DNA of 13,500 bases. Source: Pavlovales sp. CCMP2436 (Eukaryota > Haptophyta > Pavlovophyceae > Pavlovales). The position numbers and the translations under genes are program-made. Shown in pieces: positions 1-7,990 of the stretch. The notes under the pieces were generated by a model. That model was not told the DNA's origin. It did not search any database and saw nothing but the letters and a program-made list of their open reading frames with translations. The DNA is taken from NCBI GenBank assembly GCA_026770615.1, contig MU631349.1:217250-230749 (forward strand), in the 5' to 3' direction. Each line of letters opens with the position of its first letter. Within the stretch, counting starts at the first letter, position 1.

Positions 1-168
1 AGCAACATTACATAGGATAAATAATTATTTACATTTACATTTACATTTATTAGTTAGTTTAATCATTTTTTTATGTAACAATAAACTGAGTAACTAACTT
101 TACCTACTTAGAAGAAGGTTCAATCCTGATGGCGGTGAAAAATCGGCGTCCCGAGTTACTGTAAGTGG
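1..168. other. AT-rich intergenic DNA
   Basis: This stretch is AT-rich, with repeated TTTACA and TTAG/TAAC motifs (for example near 31-60 and 90-105). No open frame or RNA gene is visible. It resembles the AT-rich block at 11500-11900, so it is probably ordinary intergenic DNA of this genome. Confidence 0.5.
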
Positions 169-268
169 GACAACTGGGCAAGCAGGACGTGAGGCGGCGG
201 GGATGCCAACGTCCTAGTGGTCAGCGGACAAGCTGGGCAAGCAGGGTGTGAGGCGGCGGGGACGTCAA
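169..268. repeat. Two-copy direct repeat, 58-bp spacing
   Basis: A segment containing CTGGGCAAGCAGG and GTGAGGCGGCGGGGA occurs at about 169-205 and again at about 227-264. The two copies differ at a few positions. It directly precedes the 26-bp tandem array and probably arose by local duplication. Confidence 0.7.
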
Positions 269-278
269 CTTACGGCCT

Positions 279-390
279 GGGCCCTACAGAAGAAGCCTCG
301 GCCCTACACCTACAGAAGAAGCCTCGGCCCTACACCTACAGAAGAAGCCTCGGCCCTACACCTACAGAAGAAGCCTCGGCCCTACAGAAA
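279..390. repeat. 26-bp tandem repeat, about four copies
   Basis: The unit contains AGAAGAAGCCTCGG followed by CCCTACA and is repeated almost perfectly about four times. The period of 26 is not a multiple of three, so each copy is read in a different frame. This argues against it encoding a protein repeat. The near identity of the copies suggests recent expansion. Confidence 0.85.
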
Positions 391-533
391 CTCGGTTCGT
401 TAGCATCGTGCTTAAAACGTAAGTTCGCATCGTGAGAGGTCAAGCTGGCCGACATCTGAGTCGCGGACGGCGGGGTCTCTGCCCTTGCGTCGCGTCACCC
501 AGCCCTCCCATTCCCCGCCAGGCGGACGACACA

Positions 534-656
534 ATGGGCGAGCCCTGGTCGCCGCCCAAGGTCACGGCCTTTGCGCGCGCCTGGGACCCGGTGGCCGAGC
601 CGGATGCGCCCAACGCGCGCCGGGAGCTACAAACACATCCCCGGCACCACCGATGA
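534..656 (+). pseudogene. SANT/Myb-like domain fragment
   Basis: A 40-codon frame starts at ATG 534. Its first residues hold a Trp, Ala-Trp pattern (Trp5 and Trp17 with an acidic residue after Val-Ala) like helix 1 of SANT/Myb-like domains in transposase-associated proteins of plants and algae (W..xE...L..AW..V.ED). The usual acidic residues after the first Trp are replaced by Pro-Pro-Lys, and the rest of the domain is missing. The frame ends at TGA 654-656, overlapping an ATG at 653 in another frame. I read it as a decayed gene piece; the family assignment rests on one short motif. Confidence 0.3.
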
Positions 657-1093
657 CCCCGGGAGACCCCCAACGAGGTGGAGTGAGCGTCGGGGCGGGT
701 GGGGCAGCGACAGAACGACTATACAGCCAGGCGGCGGAGCTGCGCGCGCGTCGCGAGGCCACGCACGTCGCGCGCAAGGCAGAGCTGCAGGAGGCTGAGA
801 GTGCGAGGCCCAGGCCTGCAGCAAAGCCGAAGGAGCAGCGCGCCCTGACGCAGGCGCTGGCCAACCAATTTTGGGCGTGCGCGGCGGCCGCTGCGGCCGG
901 CGGGTCTAGACCGGGTAGCGGGGAACGCGGCAGCCTCGGCGGGTTTTCGACCGGTGCGCAGGATTTTGACTGGCGGGGATTGCCCTTGGAAGACCGTCGG
1001 CGGTCCTCACGCAATCCGGGAAGCAGTGCGGCGGCTTTGGATCGAAGGCGAGGAGCAGGCTGCAGATTTCCGGCGCCGAGGCGTGAACATTAA
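653..1093 (+). pseudogene. Alanine/arginine-rich coiled-coil ORF remnant
   Basis: This 146-codon frame overlaps the end of the SANT-like piece by an ATGA. After a Gly-rich start it has a charged helical stretch beginning with Glu-Arg-Leu-Tyr and rich in Arg, Glu and Ala (about residues 20-65), then an Ala run and a Gly/Ser-rich tail. The RLY..A...R.RRE pattern is common in long coiled-coil proteins of protists. The frame then loses coding character; another frame at 954-1193 looks helical and basic, so a frameshift or intron is possible. No function can be assigned, and it may be part of the same broken gene as 534-656. Confidence 0.3.
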
Positions 1094-1296
1094 ACGTCTG
1101 ATCATCCGCCAAATTATGTTACATCTCGGCGCGTGTGCAGCTGTCCGGCGCGTTTGCAGAAACTTACTTGAAAGATGCGGACGGCCAGGCTAGTCAACAC
1201 TCAAATGCCAATATAGAACATCCGTATAACTAAAATTGCGTAAGTCTGTGAGTGAACATCAACAGCACCACGCAGAGCCGCTTGTATTTTGTATGA

Positions 1297-1596
1297 TTCG
1301 TCAAAGAAATCGCGGCGCAGGGAGGCGGCAAGATGTACGCGCTGATGGGCGTGAGCCCGATGGAGGCGGCGGCGCGCATCAAGAAGCAGCTCATCGACAC
1401 GATCGGTACGATCGCGGCACGCGGCCATGCGCAGCTGCTGCTCGCGCGCTTGAGCGCGCTGGACCCGATCGCTGCCCAGCGGGGCAACACGACAAACAGC
1501 AACCAGCAGATCATCTCTCTAAACGCCCTTGCCCGGGCACACTACCGGAGATCCATCGGCACGTGCGGTGGCGCCCAAGCCAGCGCAGCCGACTAA
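1297..1596 (+). CDS. Unassigned GC-rich exon or gene fragment
   Basis: The frame is open from 1297, with the first ATG at 1333 giving 87 codons. Codons for about residues 1-45 (after ATG 1333) look truly coding: strong third-position GC and a helical Ala/Leu/Ile-rich sequence. I do not recognise the family. From 1451 onward the sequence belongs to a repeat that has a second, inverted copy at 9867-10100, so the C-terminal half is repeat-derived and the real exon probably stops near 1450. A possible intron acceptor lies just upstream (AAG at 1304-1306), so the true start is uncertain. Confidence 0.35.
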   Translation, partial: FVKEIAAQGGGKMYALMGVSPMEAAARIKKQLIDTIGTIAARGHAQLLLARLSALDPIAAQRGNTTNSNQQIISLNALARAHYRRSIGTCGGAQASAAD

Positions 1597-1687
1597 GGCA
1601 CGCAGCAGGCAATGGGCGACGCAGCGCTCAGACCAGCACAACATTCAGAACAGTCAGACGCCAGCTTGAATCCCTATCATAAATACA
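1451..1687 (+). repeat. Dispersed repeat A, copy 1
   Basis: This 237-bp segment matches the reverse complement of 9867-10100 at roughly 90% identity with only small indels. The match begins abruptly at TGAGCGC and ends at ATCATAAATA. No terminal repeats of its own are obvious, so it could be a fragment of a larger element or a duplicated gene piece. At its right edge the helicase-like fragment begins. Confidence 0.85.
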
Positions 1688-1689
1688 TA

Positions 1690-2327
1690 TATGCCAAGCC
1701 CCTGGCGCGGAAAAGGACGACTGAATTCGCGCGGTCGGTCAAGCTAATCGCGTCTCTCTTCGAGGCCAATGACATAGCACTCGTACGAAGTAACCTCGGG
1801 CTACGTACGTGATGCAGCGCGTACGCCAAGACGGATTTGTCACTCCGCTCTGGGAAAACCTAGGTGGAAGTAACGCGACCGTGCCACTCACAAATGCCGT
1901 TCATATGATGGGCGGTCCCGAATCAGAGATACAGTCATACGTGAGACGCGTCGCATGCAACGTAGTCGGCATTGCCGCCGCCGTCCACGGCAACGTAGAG
2001 TTTCCGGACGTACCCGCTTACTCGGGCGAGTTCGTGTTCGTCAACAGCGTACTGGATCTATACGAGTCGACGTTCACTGCGTTTAAGGACTATGTCTGCG
2101 CGCCAAATACATGTGCAAAAAAGCTCTTCGAAATGGACTTTGACCCCACGTGGCTCCTGCCTGTTACTATGCACCATACGCCACAGCTTGATTCCATCAT
2201 CGCCATGCAGGAGTGGGACTCTGCCGAGGAGGCATTTTTGATAGCTATGCTTGGCCGTCTGCTCTTTCATACTCACCCAGCCATAACCGGTCCACTTTTG
2301 CGGTCCATACCCGAAAAGACGTCGTGA
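1690..2327 (+). pseudogene. D5/SF3-type helicase-like fragment, frameshifted and truncated
   Basis: Two adjoining frames carry one coding signal: 1690-1812 and then 1812-2327 (ATG at 1812). They meet at a tandem ACGTACGT (1803-1810), where a 4-bp slip would explain the frame change. The second frame has landmarks that resemble the region just before the Walker A loop in D5-like helicase/primases of algal large and Polinton-like viruses: an F-V-F-V-N-S-V-L-D patch, a cysteine-containing K-L-F-E-M-D-F patch, TP.LD.I...Q, and a terminal LGRLLF. The ATPase core itself is absent. The last 19 or so codons (from about 2268) lie in a repeat that recurs at 2513, so the domain was cut there. The assignment rests on motif memory. 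It may be an inactive remnant of a virus-like mobile element. Confidence 0.4.
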
Positions 2328-2418
2328 CGTTGCATTGTTTGTATGTTATTTTAAGTTTTGTTTGTATGTAATCGACCGAATTCACATTCCACTTTTTTCG
2401 AGAAACTCTCCGCCTATG
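2268..2418 (+). repeat. Direct repeat B, copy 1
   Basis: This segment matches 2513-2665 at roughly 80% identity. It starts at CATACTCACCCAGCCATA and runs through ACCCGAAAAGACGTC and GAGAAACTCTCC. It supplies the final codons and the stop of the helicase-like fragment. Confidence 0.8.
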
Positions 2419-2770
2419 AGTTTTCCAACCTATGAAACCAGGCTCAACCTAGTGAACTAACCTAGTACCTTTAAGAAAAGTAACTAACCTGAATTGTTTG
2501 TAAGTCATTAACCATACTCACCCAGCCATAGCCGACCGATTCCACATTCCACATACCCGAAAAGACGTCATGGCGTTGCATTATTTGTATGCAATTTTAA
2601 GCATTGTTTGTATGTAATCGACGGATTCCACATTCCACTTTTTCTGAGAAACTCTCCACGGTATGATTTCATATCGTGATATGGGGCAGCGATAATTACA
2701 GTTGGGGGGGGACTATAGATAAAGCAACTAATGTTAATGGTGATATAGGGGGAAGCTATACATATATATA
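2328..2770. other. Gene-free AT-rich region
   Basis: The stretch holds the rest of repeat B copy 1, repeat B copy 2 and AT-rich spacer with CTAACCT motifs (about 2440-2490). A G run lies at 2704-2711 and a short TA tract near 2760. No coding signal is seen. Confidence 0.5.
2513..2665 (+). repeat. Direct repeat B, copy 2
   Basis: This is the second copy of the repeat at 2268-2418, in the same orientation, with an insertion near the start and scattered substitutions. The two copies are 245 bp apart start to start. Confidence 0.8.
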
Positions 2771-2771
2771 T

Positions 2772-2898
2772 ATATTAATGTATGGAGGTTCGGGCTTGCG
2801 GTACGTTTCAAGTTCAAGTCAGGCTGATCTTAGCGCGCCGACGCAGGTTCCTACGCGCTACGCCGAAGTGAGGAGCTGGTTGAAGTGGTGGATGATGA
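2772..2898 (-). repeat. Repeat C, left arm of a long inverted repeat
   Basis: The reverse complement of this 127-bp segment matches 3371-3497 with about 10 mismatches and no gap, roughly 92% identity. It is bordered on both sides by short TA-rich microsatellites (about 2759-2778 and 2899-2922). A third, more diverged copy lies at 10107-10222. Confidence 0.9.
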
Positions 2899-2929
2899 AT
2901 ATATATACATATATATATATGTGTGTTCG

Positions 2930-3385
2930 TCATCCTGAAACGGCCGGATCGCGCTGCCCGCTCGCGAGGCAGCCCGATGGGCTGCGCCTCGCAAAGCTGT
3001 TGTACGCACTGCTATCGGCCACCTCCATCACGGACGCTTCATCTACTACCTCATCCACCGCGCCTCTGCGCGGTTGCTCGCGCCATGCGCGCGCGAACAA
3101 GTTCACGGCATTCAAAACCCAAAACCGCCATCAAGTGGACTCGCTCGCGCTCGACGTCTCGGCTCCTTCGGCTCCCTCTTCAACTAGTCCTTCCACCGCG
3201 CCCCCGCGCTGCGGCCCGCGCCCTGCACGCGCAAACGAGTTCTCGACATTCAAAATCCCATCGCTTCCCAGCGATACGTCACCGCTGGGATCACCAATGG
3301 ACTCGCTTGCTCGCGCACTGTCGGGCGGCCTCGCGTTGCGCAGCGACTCCAGCGCTTTGTTTTCGGCTTTCTCATCATCCACCAC
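2930..3385 (-). pseudogene. Acidic repeat ORF between inverted arms, broken by TGA
   Basis: Reading the minus strand from 3385, one frame runs to TGA at 3133-3131 and, in the same frame, continues open to 2930. The two halves contain related units of the form F-A-R-A..(Q)P(Q/R)RGGAV...V(E/D)E, also visible as DNA similarity between about 3050-3118 and 3185-3256. The start of the frame lies in the right inverted arm, which contributes a Val-Glu-Val-Val-Asp-Asp stretch of the same type. The frame has no ATG near its start. It is best read as a decayed internally repetitive coding sequence; I recognise no family. Confidence 0.3.
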
Positions 3386-3497
3386 TTCTACCAGCTCCCC
3401 ACTTCGGCGTAGCGCGTAGGAGCATGCGTCGGAGCGCTAGGATCAGCCTGACTTGAACTTGAAACGTACCGCCAGCCCGACCCCCCTTACATTAATA
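3371..3497 (+). repeat. Repeat C, right arm of a long inverted repeat
   Basis: This is the partner of 2772-2898; the two arms are separated by 472 bp and could form a 127-bp stem. It ends at ATTAATAT directly against the TG/TA microsatellite. Confidence 0.9.
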
Positions 3498-3498
3498 T

Positions 3499-3543
3499 GT
3501 GTGTGTGTGTGTGTGTGTATACGTGTATGCATATATGTATACA

Positions 3544-3599
<56 letters not shown>

Positions 3600-3626
3600 C
3601 ATACATACATACATACATTATATGAT
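3499..3626. repeat. Compound TG / TA / CATA microsatellite
   Basis: A (TG)n run passes into alternating TATG/CATA and a long (TA)n run, then (CATA)n up to about 3620. It ends only a few bases beyond the stop codon of the minus-strand fusion gene (stop at 3633-3631), so it forms the start of that gene's 3' region. Confidence 0.95.
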
Positions 3627-3630
3627 TATT

Positions 3631-6600
3631 TTACTTTACTCGTCCAACACCGGCCGGCGCGCCGCCGTCTGCGAACGTGATCGGCTGGCCGCATAACGCG
3701 CCGAGCTCTGCGGCCAGCCGATCGGCCGCCTCCTTGACGCGCGGCACGAGCCTGCGGAGCGTCATATTGAACGCGGCGATGCCGGCAAGCTCAGTGGCAG
3801 CCATCAGTCGCCGCCGCGCTGCCGAGTCCCCGTCGGACAGCGAGTACATTACGTGGAACGCGTCGAAGGCGCTGACGACGGTGCTAATGTTCCCAGCGTC
3901 GGCACCGACGATCGCGACCTCGACGTCCTCGATGCGGCCGCCAACCGCAAACCACGTGTAGCACTCCATAGCGCACCAGTGCTGCGCGGGGAGCTCGGGC
4001 CCTGCGAGGATCAGCAGTTGCTCACTCCGCGCGATGTAGACAGGCATGTGCTCGAGCAGCTCCACAGGCGAGATGCCGACACGCACGCAGCCGATGTAGA
4101 GCGACGGCGTTCGGCCGTGCATGCGCTCAAAGTTGGAGACCCAGCCGGCGAGCGCGTTGAGCTTGGCCTGTGGGTCGTCGTGCCTGCCATGGACGACGTA
4201 ATACTCGGCACACGCCAGCGGCGGCGGGCCCGTCGCGGATGCGGGCTTGATGGCACCCGATGCGCTCAGCGTGGTGCGATTGACCTGTGAAGTGCGCGGC
4301 GTGGCGCGACTGGCGCGGCTCCGCGTCACCACATCAACAATTACATCCGCGTTCCCGAAGAGTGCCGTTGGGTCGAGCGCGCGCAGCGTCTGCTCGCTCG
4401 CAACCAGGGGCACAAAGGTGCGCCCGGCCTCCTGTACGAGCTCTTGCGGGTCGCGCTCGCGCAGCGTCCCGAATCCGAGAAGCGGCGCGAGCGACGCCCT
4501 GCGCTCTCCGCCCATCTCCTCTCTCACGCGTAGCCAGGGGATGATACGCTTGATCGAGACGATGAGCGCGCGCCCGTTGAGTAGTGCGTTTTTTGAGAGC
4601 ATTGCGCAGCCGATTGCCAACTTGAGTAGACTGAAGATGACAAGCCCGGCCAGGAGCCACAGCGGGTCCTCGCGGAGGACCACGCGCCCGAGGAAGAGGC
4701 CAGCCAAAGCGGCGGCCAAAATGGACTGGCATATGAAGAGTGTGCCAGCCGCGGTGAACACGGCGGCCACGAGCGCGCGCGGGCGCCGCCACGCGACGAC
4801 CATCCGTCCGAGCAATACCGAGGGAATCACCACGTACACGGCCATACGACAGGAGAAGTACGACTTTTCGCTCGCAATTAGCGCGAGGGATGTGTTTGCG
4901 TATGCAACAACCTCCACGATTACCCCCGCGGCTAGGCCGAAAACGGCCGCGAACGTGATGAAGACGCGCGTGCGCACGGCGGACGCAATAGTCGGGCTGA
5001 GGGAGAAGCAGAGCACACAGATCGCCTGCCAAGCGGAATAGCGAAGAGATCAAGCGCATATTAGTCAATTGTATAGGTGGAGAAGAGCGCGGTCATGGAG
5101 CGGTGAGCGCGCGCGCGGCGCACCAGTGTTCTGAGTATGCGGTAGAAGAGTGCGCGAAAAGTCCTGACGCCGTTGGCATCGGATCTGATCTCGTCAGAAG
5201 AATGTACAGCTAAGCGCTGATCGACTATTTGCGCGACCATCCCAATCACAAAGAGGCAGATGCCAAATAGACACGCTGCGCGCACGACCATCTGTAACGA
5301 AGTGTTTGATATGGGAGGAGGAGCAAGGGGAGGGGGGGGGGTTGAGTGAGGCTAGTAAGCAGACGCGTGACGGTGAGTAGTTGTGCAAGACTGCAGCCCC
5401 TACCTGCTGCTGCGCGTGCGCGAGAAGTAGATGGCTGTTCAGGATGCGCGCGATATGGGCGGCTTCGAGCGGCTTGCGAGAGAGAAAGTGGGATTGCGAT
5501 CGTCGTCCCACAGGGCTCGAGGATTGCCCCAGACCTCCATACTTCCCTCTCAGCGACAACTCAAGGGCACGCTTGCTCTTGCTCGCGGCGACGGTCGTCC
5601 CGTTCGGGCGCAGGTAGGTGCTAATTGCGCGGGAGGCACCAGCGCCGGCTCGCCCGCCGTCGGAGATAAGCACCACCTCGTGATACCTACATGATTAGCA
5701 GTAAAAATCTTTGGTTAAAAGTGCAGGAGGTGAAGGCAGGGCTAGGAGGAAGCCTGGCTTAGGTCAGAGCGAAGCGTACGTGTCACGCAGGAGGTTGAGT
5801 ATATCCTCCACCGGCACGGCGTTCTGAGCCGTCAGCAGCAGCAGCGCAGTCTCGGGCGCACTCGTCGCCGGGCGCGAAAAGAGCGCCTCCGTCAGCGGCA
5901 GCACAGTCATCAGCGCCAAGACATCATAGGGCTTCACGTGGCCCGTCAGGTATGTGTTGATGTCAGTGCGCTCGTCGAGAGCGACCCTGCCGCAGCTGGC
6001 GAATGTGGCCGCGTTCTCGCCGCAGAAGGTCTCAAAGAACCACTGAGGGCAGGGCAGGCAAGCACACGGGCGGGGGATGTTAAGGACACGCACTTCCAAG
6101 CAGGCGCCCTCGCTTCCAGCACCACGCCCGGGGGCAAACAGTGGCAAGGCCGCTGCGCACCTGCTTGGAACAGCGCGCAGGGAGCTGGCCCGCGCACAGC
6201 TTCTTCCACAGCCCGACGAGGCCGAGGAACTGCGCGTCGGCGAGGTAGCGCATCACGGGGCAGTTGGTGCGCTCGGCGAAGGAGCGGGCGAGCTGCATTG
6301 GCAGGAGCGGCACGGCATGGCGCGACACGACCGTCAGCCAGATGCTGTGCGCGAAGCAGAACGCGTAGACGGCGTCGGCAGCCGCCAGGTCGAAGAGGTT
6401 GTTCACGGAGGTGTCCGCCCGCCAGCCAGACGGCCGCGACGGGTCGCGCTCGAGGCCGCCCTGCACAGCTACCGTGTGCACCCGATCCAGAACGAGCGAC
6501 GGGTGCGAGGCGACCGCATCGGCGAAGTCGCGCAGCGAGGAGATGAGCACGACGCGGAGGCTCTTGGGCCTAGCGCGCTGCAGCACTTTGAGCATCAAGG

Positions 6601-6970
6601 CGCGCCCATCGAGCAGGCGCGACTGCTTGACCGTGGAGAAGTCCTCGAGGTTGTACTCGTGCGGCTGCGCGCTGTACGGTGTGCCCTCGGAGCCGATGCC
6701 CACCGGCACATTCAACGCACCCAGGTGGTCGAGCACGCAACGTGCGAGTTGTGCCCGCTTGCGCGGCTGGCCACCGCCGTTGCAGATGACCGCGCACAGC
6801 TCGATGCGCCCGTGGAGGTGGAGCATCGCCGCGACGAGGAGGGCCTTGACATCGTCCGGATCGGGGCCCGGGTCGGTCACGAGCACGAACGGCACACGGG
6901 TCGATGCGCGGATCGCGTGCGGGAGCACACGGCCCGGCTTCCACCCCACGCGCATGCCTTGCAGCTCCAT
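3631..6970 (-). CDS. Nucleoside hydrolase-like / membrane / TIR-like fusion protein (5 exons)
   Basis: Joining 6970-6161, 6042-5780, 5686-5404, 5291-5124 and 5025-3631 keeps one frame throughout and gives 972 residues. Residues about 26-350 resemble the inosine-uridine nucleoside hydrolase family: VTDPGPDPDD near 31-40 (metal/ribose site), a VPVGIGSEG strand, an ISSLRD loop, and a late NN.FD.AA motif. These enzymes cleave the N-ribosyl bond of nucleosides. Residues 359-452 are an unassigned linker. Hydrophobic segments near 455-475, 509-525, 529-550, 569-587, 591-624 and 629-651 suggest a membrane protein. Residues 781-870 resemble TIR-like domains of algae and oomycetes: HDDPQAK, a P-x-L-Y strand, LLILAGP and WCAMEC (Trp858, Glu862). 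ATG 6970 is the first in-frame ATG; the frame is open further upstream to 7025, so an earlier exon is possible. The family assignments are by eye. Confidence 0.75.
5026..5123 (-). other. Intron 4 of the fusion gene (98 nt)
   Basis: The donor is GTGCGC and the acceptor TTGGCAG. A good branch-point motif, GACTAAT, lies about 35 nt before the acceptor. Both flanking exons are in phase 0, and the join continues a hydrophobic segment. Confidence 0.75.
5292..5403 (-). other. Intron 3 of the fusion gene (112 nt)
   Basis: The donor is CAG|GTAGGG and the acceptor TTACAG. A strong pyrimidine tract (C10 then TCCCC and TCCTCC) precedes the acceptor. The phase is 0. The next exon happens to begin with ATG, which should not be taken as the gene start. 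Confidence 0.8.
5687..5779 (-). other. Intron 2 of the fusion gene (93 nt)
   Basis: The donor is GTACGC after AC of a split codon, and the acceptor is CATGTAG with the next base G completing a Thr codon. A CTAAT branch motif lies just upstream of the acceptor. This join decides that the hydrolase-like and membrane/TIR-like parts are one gene: reading through instead reaches TGA at 5766-5764. Confidence 0.65.
6043..6160 (-). other. Intron 1 of the fusion gene (118 nt)
   Basis: The donor is CAG|GTGCGC and the acceptor TGCCCTCAG. The phase is 0. The join places Lys-Gln directly before Trp-Phe-Phe, giving a continuous hydrolase-like C-terminal region. Confidence 0.85.
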
Positions 6971-7008
6971 CCGCACGGCGATCGCCACAAAAAAACGTTC
7001 CGAGCAAA

Positions 7009-7430
7009 CACGATGGAACGTATCTTATTATACTCATCAACGTGTTTTCCTTTTTTAATCTTGTATTAATGGATGATCAAATTTGGTTAAAGGTACTCAA
7101 ATTAATGAGCGCTCTGGATGCTTCGTTTCCTGCTAATTAATACACGATGGAACAGAATCAGAACCAGAACTTATTGCTCATCAACGTGTTTTCCTTTTTA
7201 ATCTTGTATTGATGGATGATCAAATTTGGTTAAAAGTACTCAAATTAATGAGCGCTCTGGATGCTTCGTTTCCTGCTAATTAATTCACGATGGAACAGAA
7301 CCAGAACCAGAACTTATTGCTCATCAACGTGTTTTCCTTTTTAATATTTTACAATGGATGATCAAAATTGGTTAAAAGTACTCAAATTAATGGGCGCTCT
7401 GGATGCTTAGTTTCCTGGATGAAATTCGCG
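7009..7430. repeat. Three-copy tandem array of about 140-bp units
   Basis: Units run 7009-7142, 7143-7285 and 7286 to about 7420, each opening with CACGATGGAAC. A partial fourth start (CACGATGG) lies at 7432. The copies are over 90% identical except for a 9-bp shortening in the first and small changes in the third. Each holds a short plus-strand frame beginning ATGGATGATCAA. The frame has 23 codons in units 1 and 2, and in unit 3 it is cut short by TAG. The array abuts the 5' end of the minus-strand fusion gene and may lie in its promoter or leader. Confidence 0.9.
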
Positions 7431-7970
7431 GCACGATGGCTGCCGTTCGCGATACGCTACAAGGCGCGCAAACGCGACGGGCGCAATCTTGTATAGGACA
7501 AGATCCCGTAGCAAGAAGTCCGGAGTGAAAAGCTGCTTGCATTTCCGAGATACGGCCTGTCGTAGGTTGACATCTCGATCGGCCAACGTGGCGGATCGCG
7601 TCCGGGCTTGAGCGTGCACGCGCTCTTCGTGTCGATCCTTCACCCTGTCACGTCTCTTCTTCAAGGAGGATGGCATGGCGTGAGATTGCGCTTCGCTCCC
7701 ACGCTGTCTCGTGCCCAGCACGCTTTGCTGCCTCGCTAGTACTCGCCTGCGAGGTGGTGTGGCGAGGTGCCCATCCCTGTGTCCACCAAGCTTGCCGCCC
7801 AGTCCACCGCAGTCACCACCACCGCCGAGGCCGCCGCACAGACCGCCACAAAGTCCGACGCTCAGCTGTAGCAAAGTCCCCCCGCCACCATGTCCGCCGC
7901 TGAGCCCGCCGCCCGAGCCCTCAGCCGTCCGCGCGCCAAGGATGGCTAGGATGGTGGCAAAAGACCGCAA
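7407..7970 (-). CDS. Doubtful Gly-rich / basic ORF
   Basis: This minus-strand frame is open for 187 codons but starts only with TTG; the first ATG is well inside, just before a Lys/Arg-rich stretch. The N-terminal part is almost pure Gly-rich low complexity. The C-terminal third (before the stop in the tandem array) looks more protein-like, with a Phe/Leu/Val-rich stretch. The opposite strand reads as a Pro-rich SPPPP-type frame, like hydroxyproline-rich cell-wall proteins of green algae, again without an ATG. I cannot decide which strand, if either, is coding. No family is recognised. Confidence 0.2.
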   Translation of the reverse strand: MRSFATILAILGARTAEGSGGGLSGGHGGGGTLLQLSVGLCGGLCGGLGGGGDCGGLGGKLGGHRDGHLATPPRRRVLARQQSVLGTRQRGSEAQSHAMPSSLKKRRDRVKDRHEERVHAQARTRSATLADRDVNLRQAVSRKCKQLFTPDFLLRDLVLYKIAPVAFARLVAYRERQPSCREFHPGN

Positions 7971-7990
7971 ACTTTTTCGCGGCAGCTGTA

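Noticed and set aside
279..390. CRISPR-like array
   Set aside because: The 26-bp units are directly abutting with no unique spacers; it is a simple tandem repeat in a eukaryotic genome.
2772..2898. tRNA-derived SINE, because repeat C contains AGTTCAAGTC like a B box
   Set aside because: No A box at a suitable distance could be found, and one copy pair is arranged as inverted arms rather than as dispersed tailed copies.
4247..5068. Long frames on both strands over the membrane exon (plus 4247-5041, minus 4334-5068)
   Set aside because: Both are other-frame readings of exon 5, rich in Arg/Ser/Thr, and lack the clear hydrophobic segments of the true frame.
5061..5291. A separate 76-residue membrane protein starting at ATG 5291
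   Set aside because: The ATG follows directly on a strong splice acceptor, and a donor inside the frame joins in phase to the large exon. It is better read as an internal exon.
6077..7069. 330-codon plus-strand open frame
   Set aside because: It is antisense to the hydrolase-like exons, starts without a convincing context, and has the Arg/His-rich look of a GC-rich shadow frame. The minus strand has recognisable motifs and phased introns.
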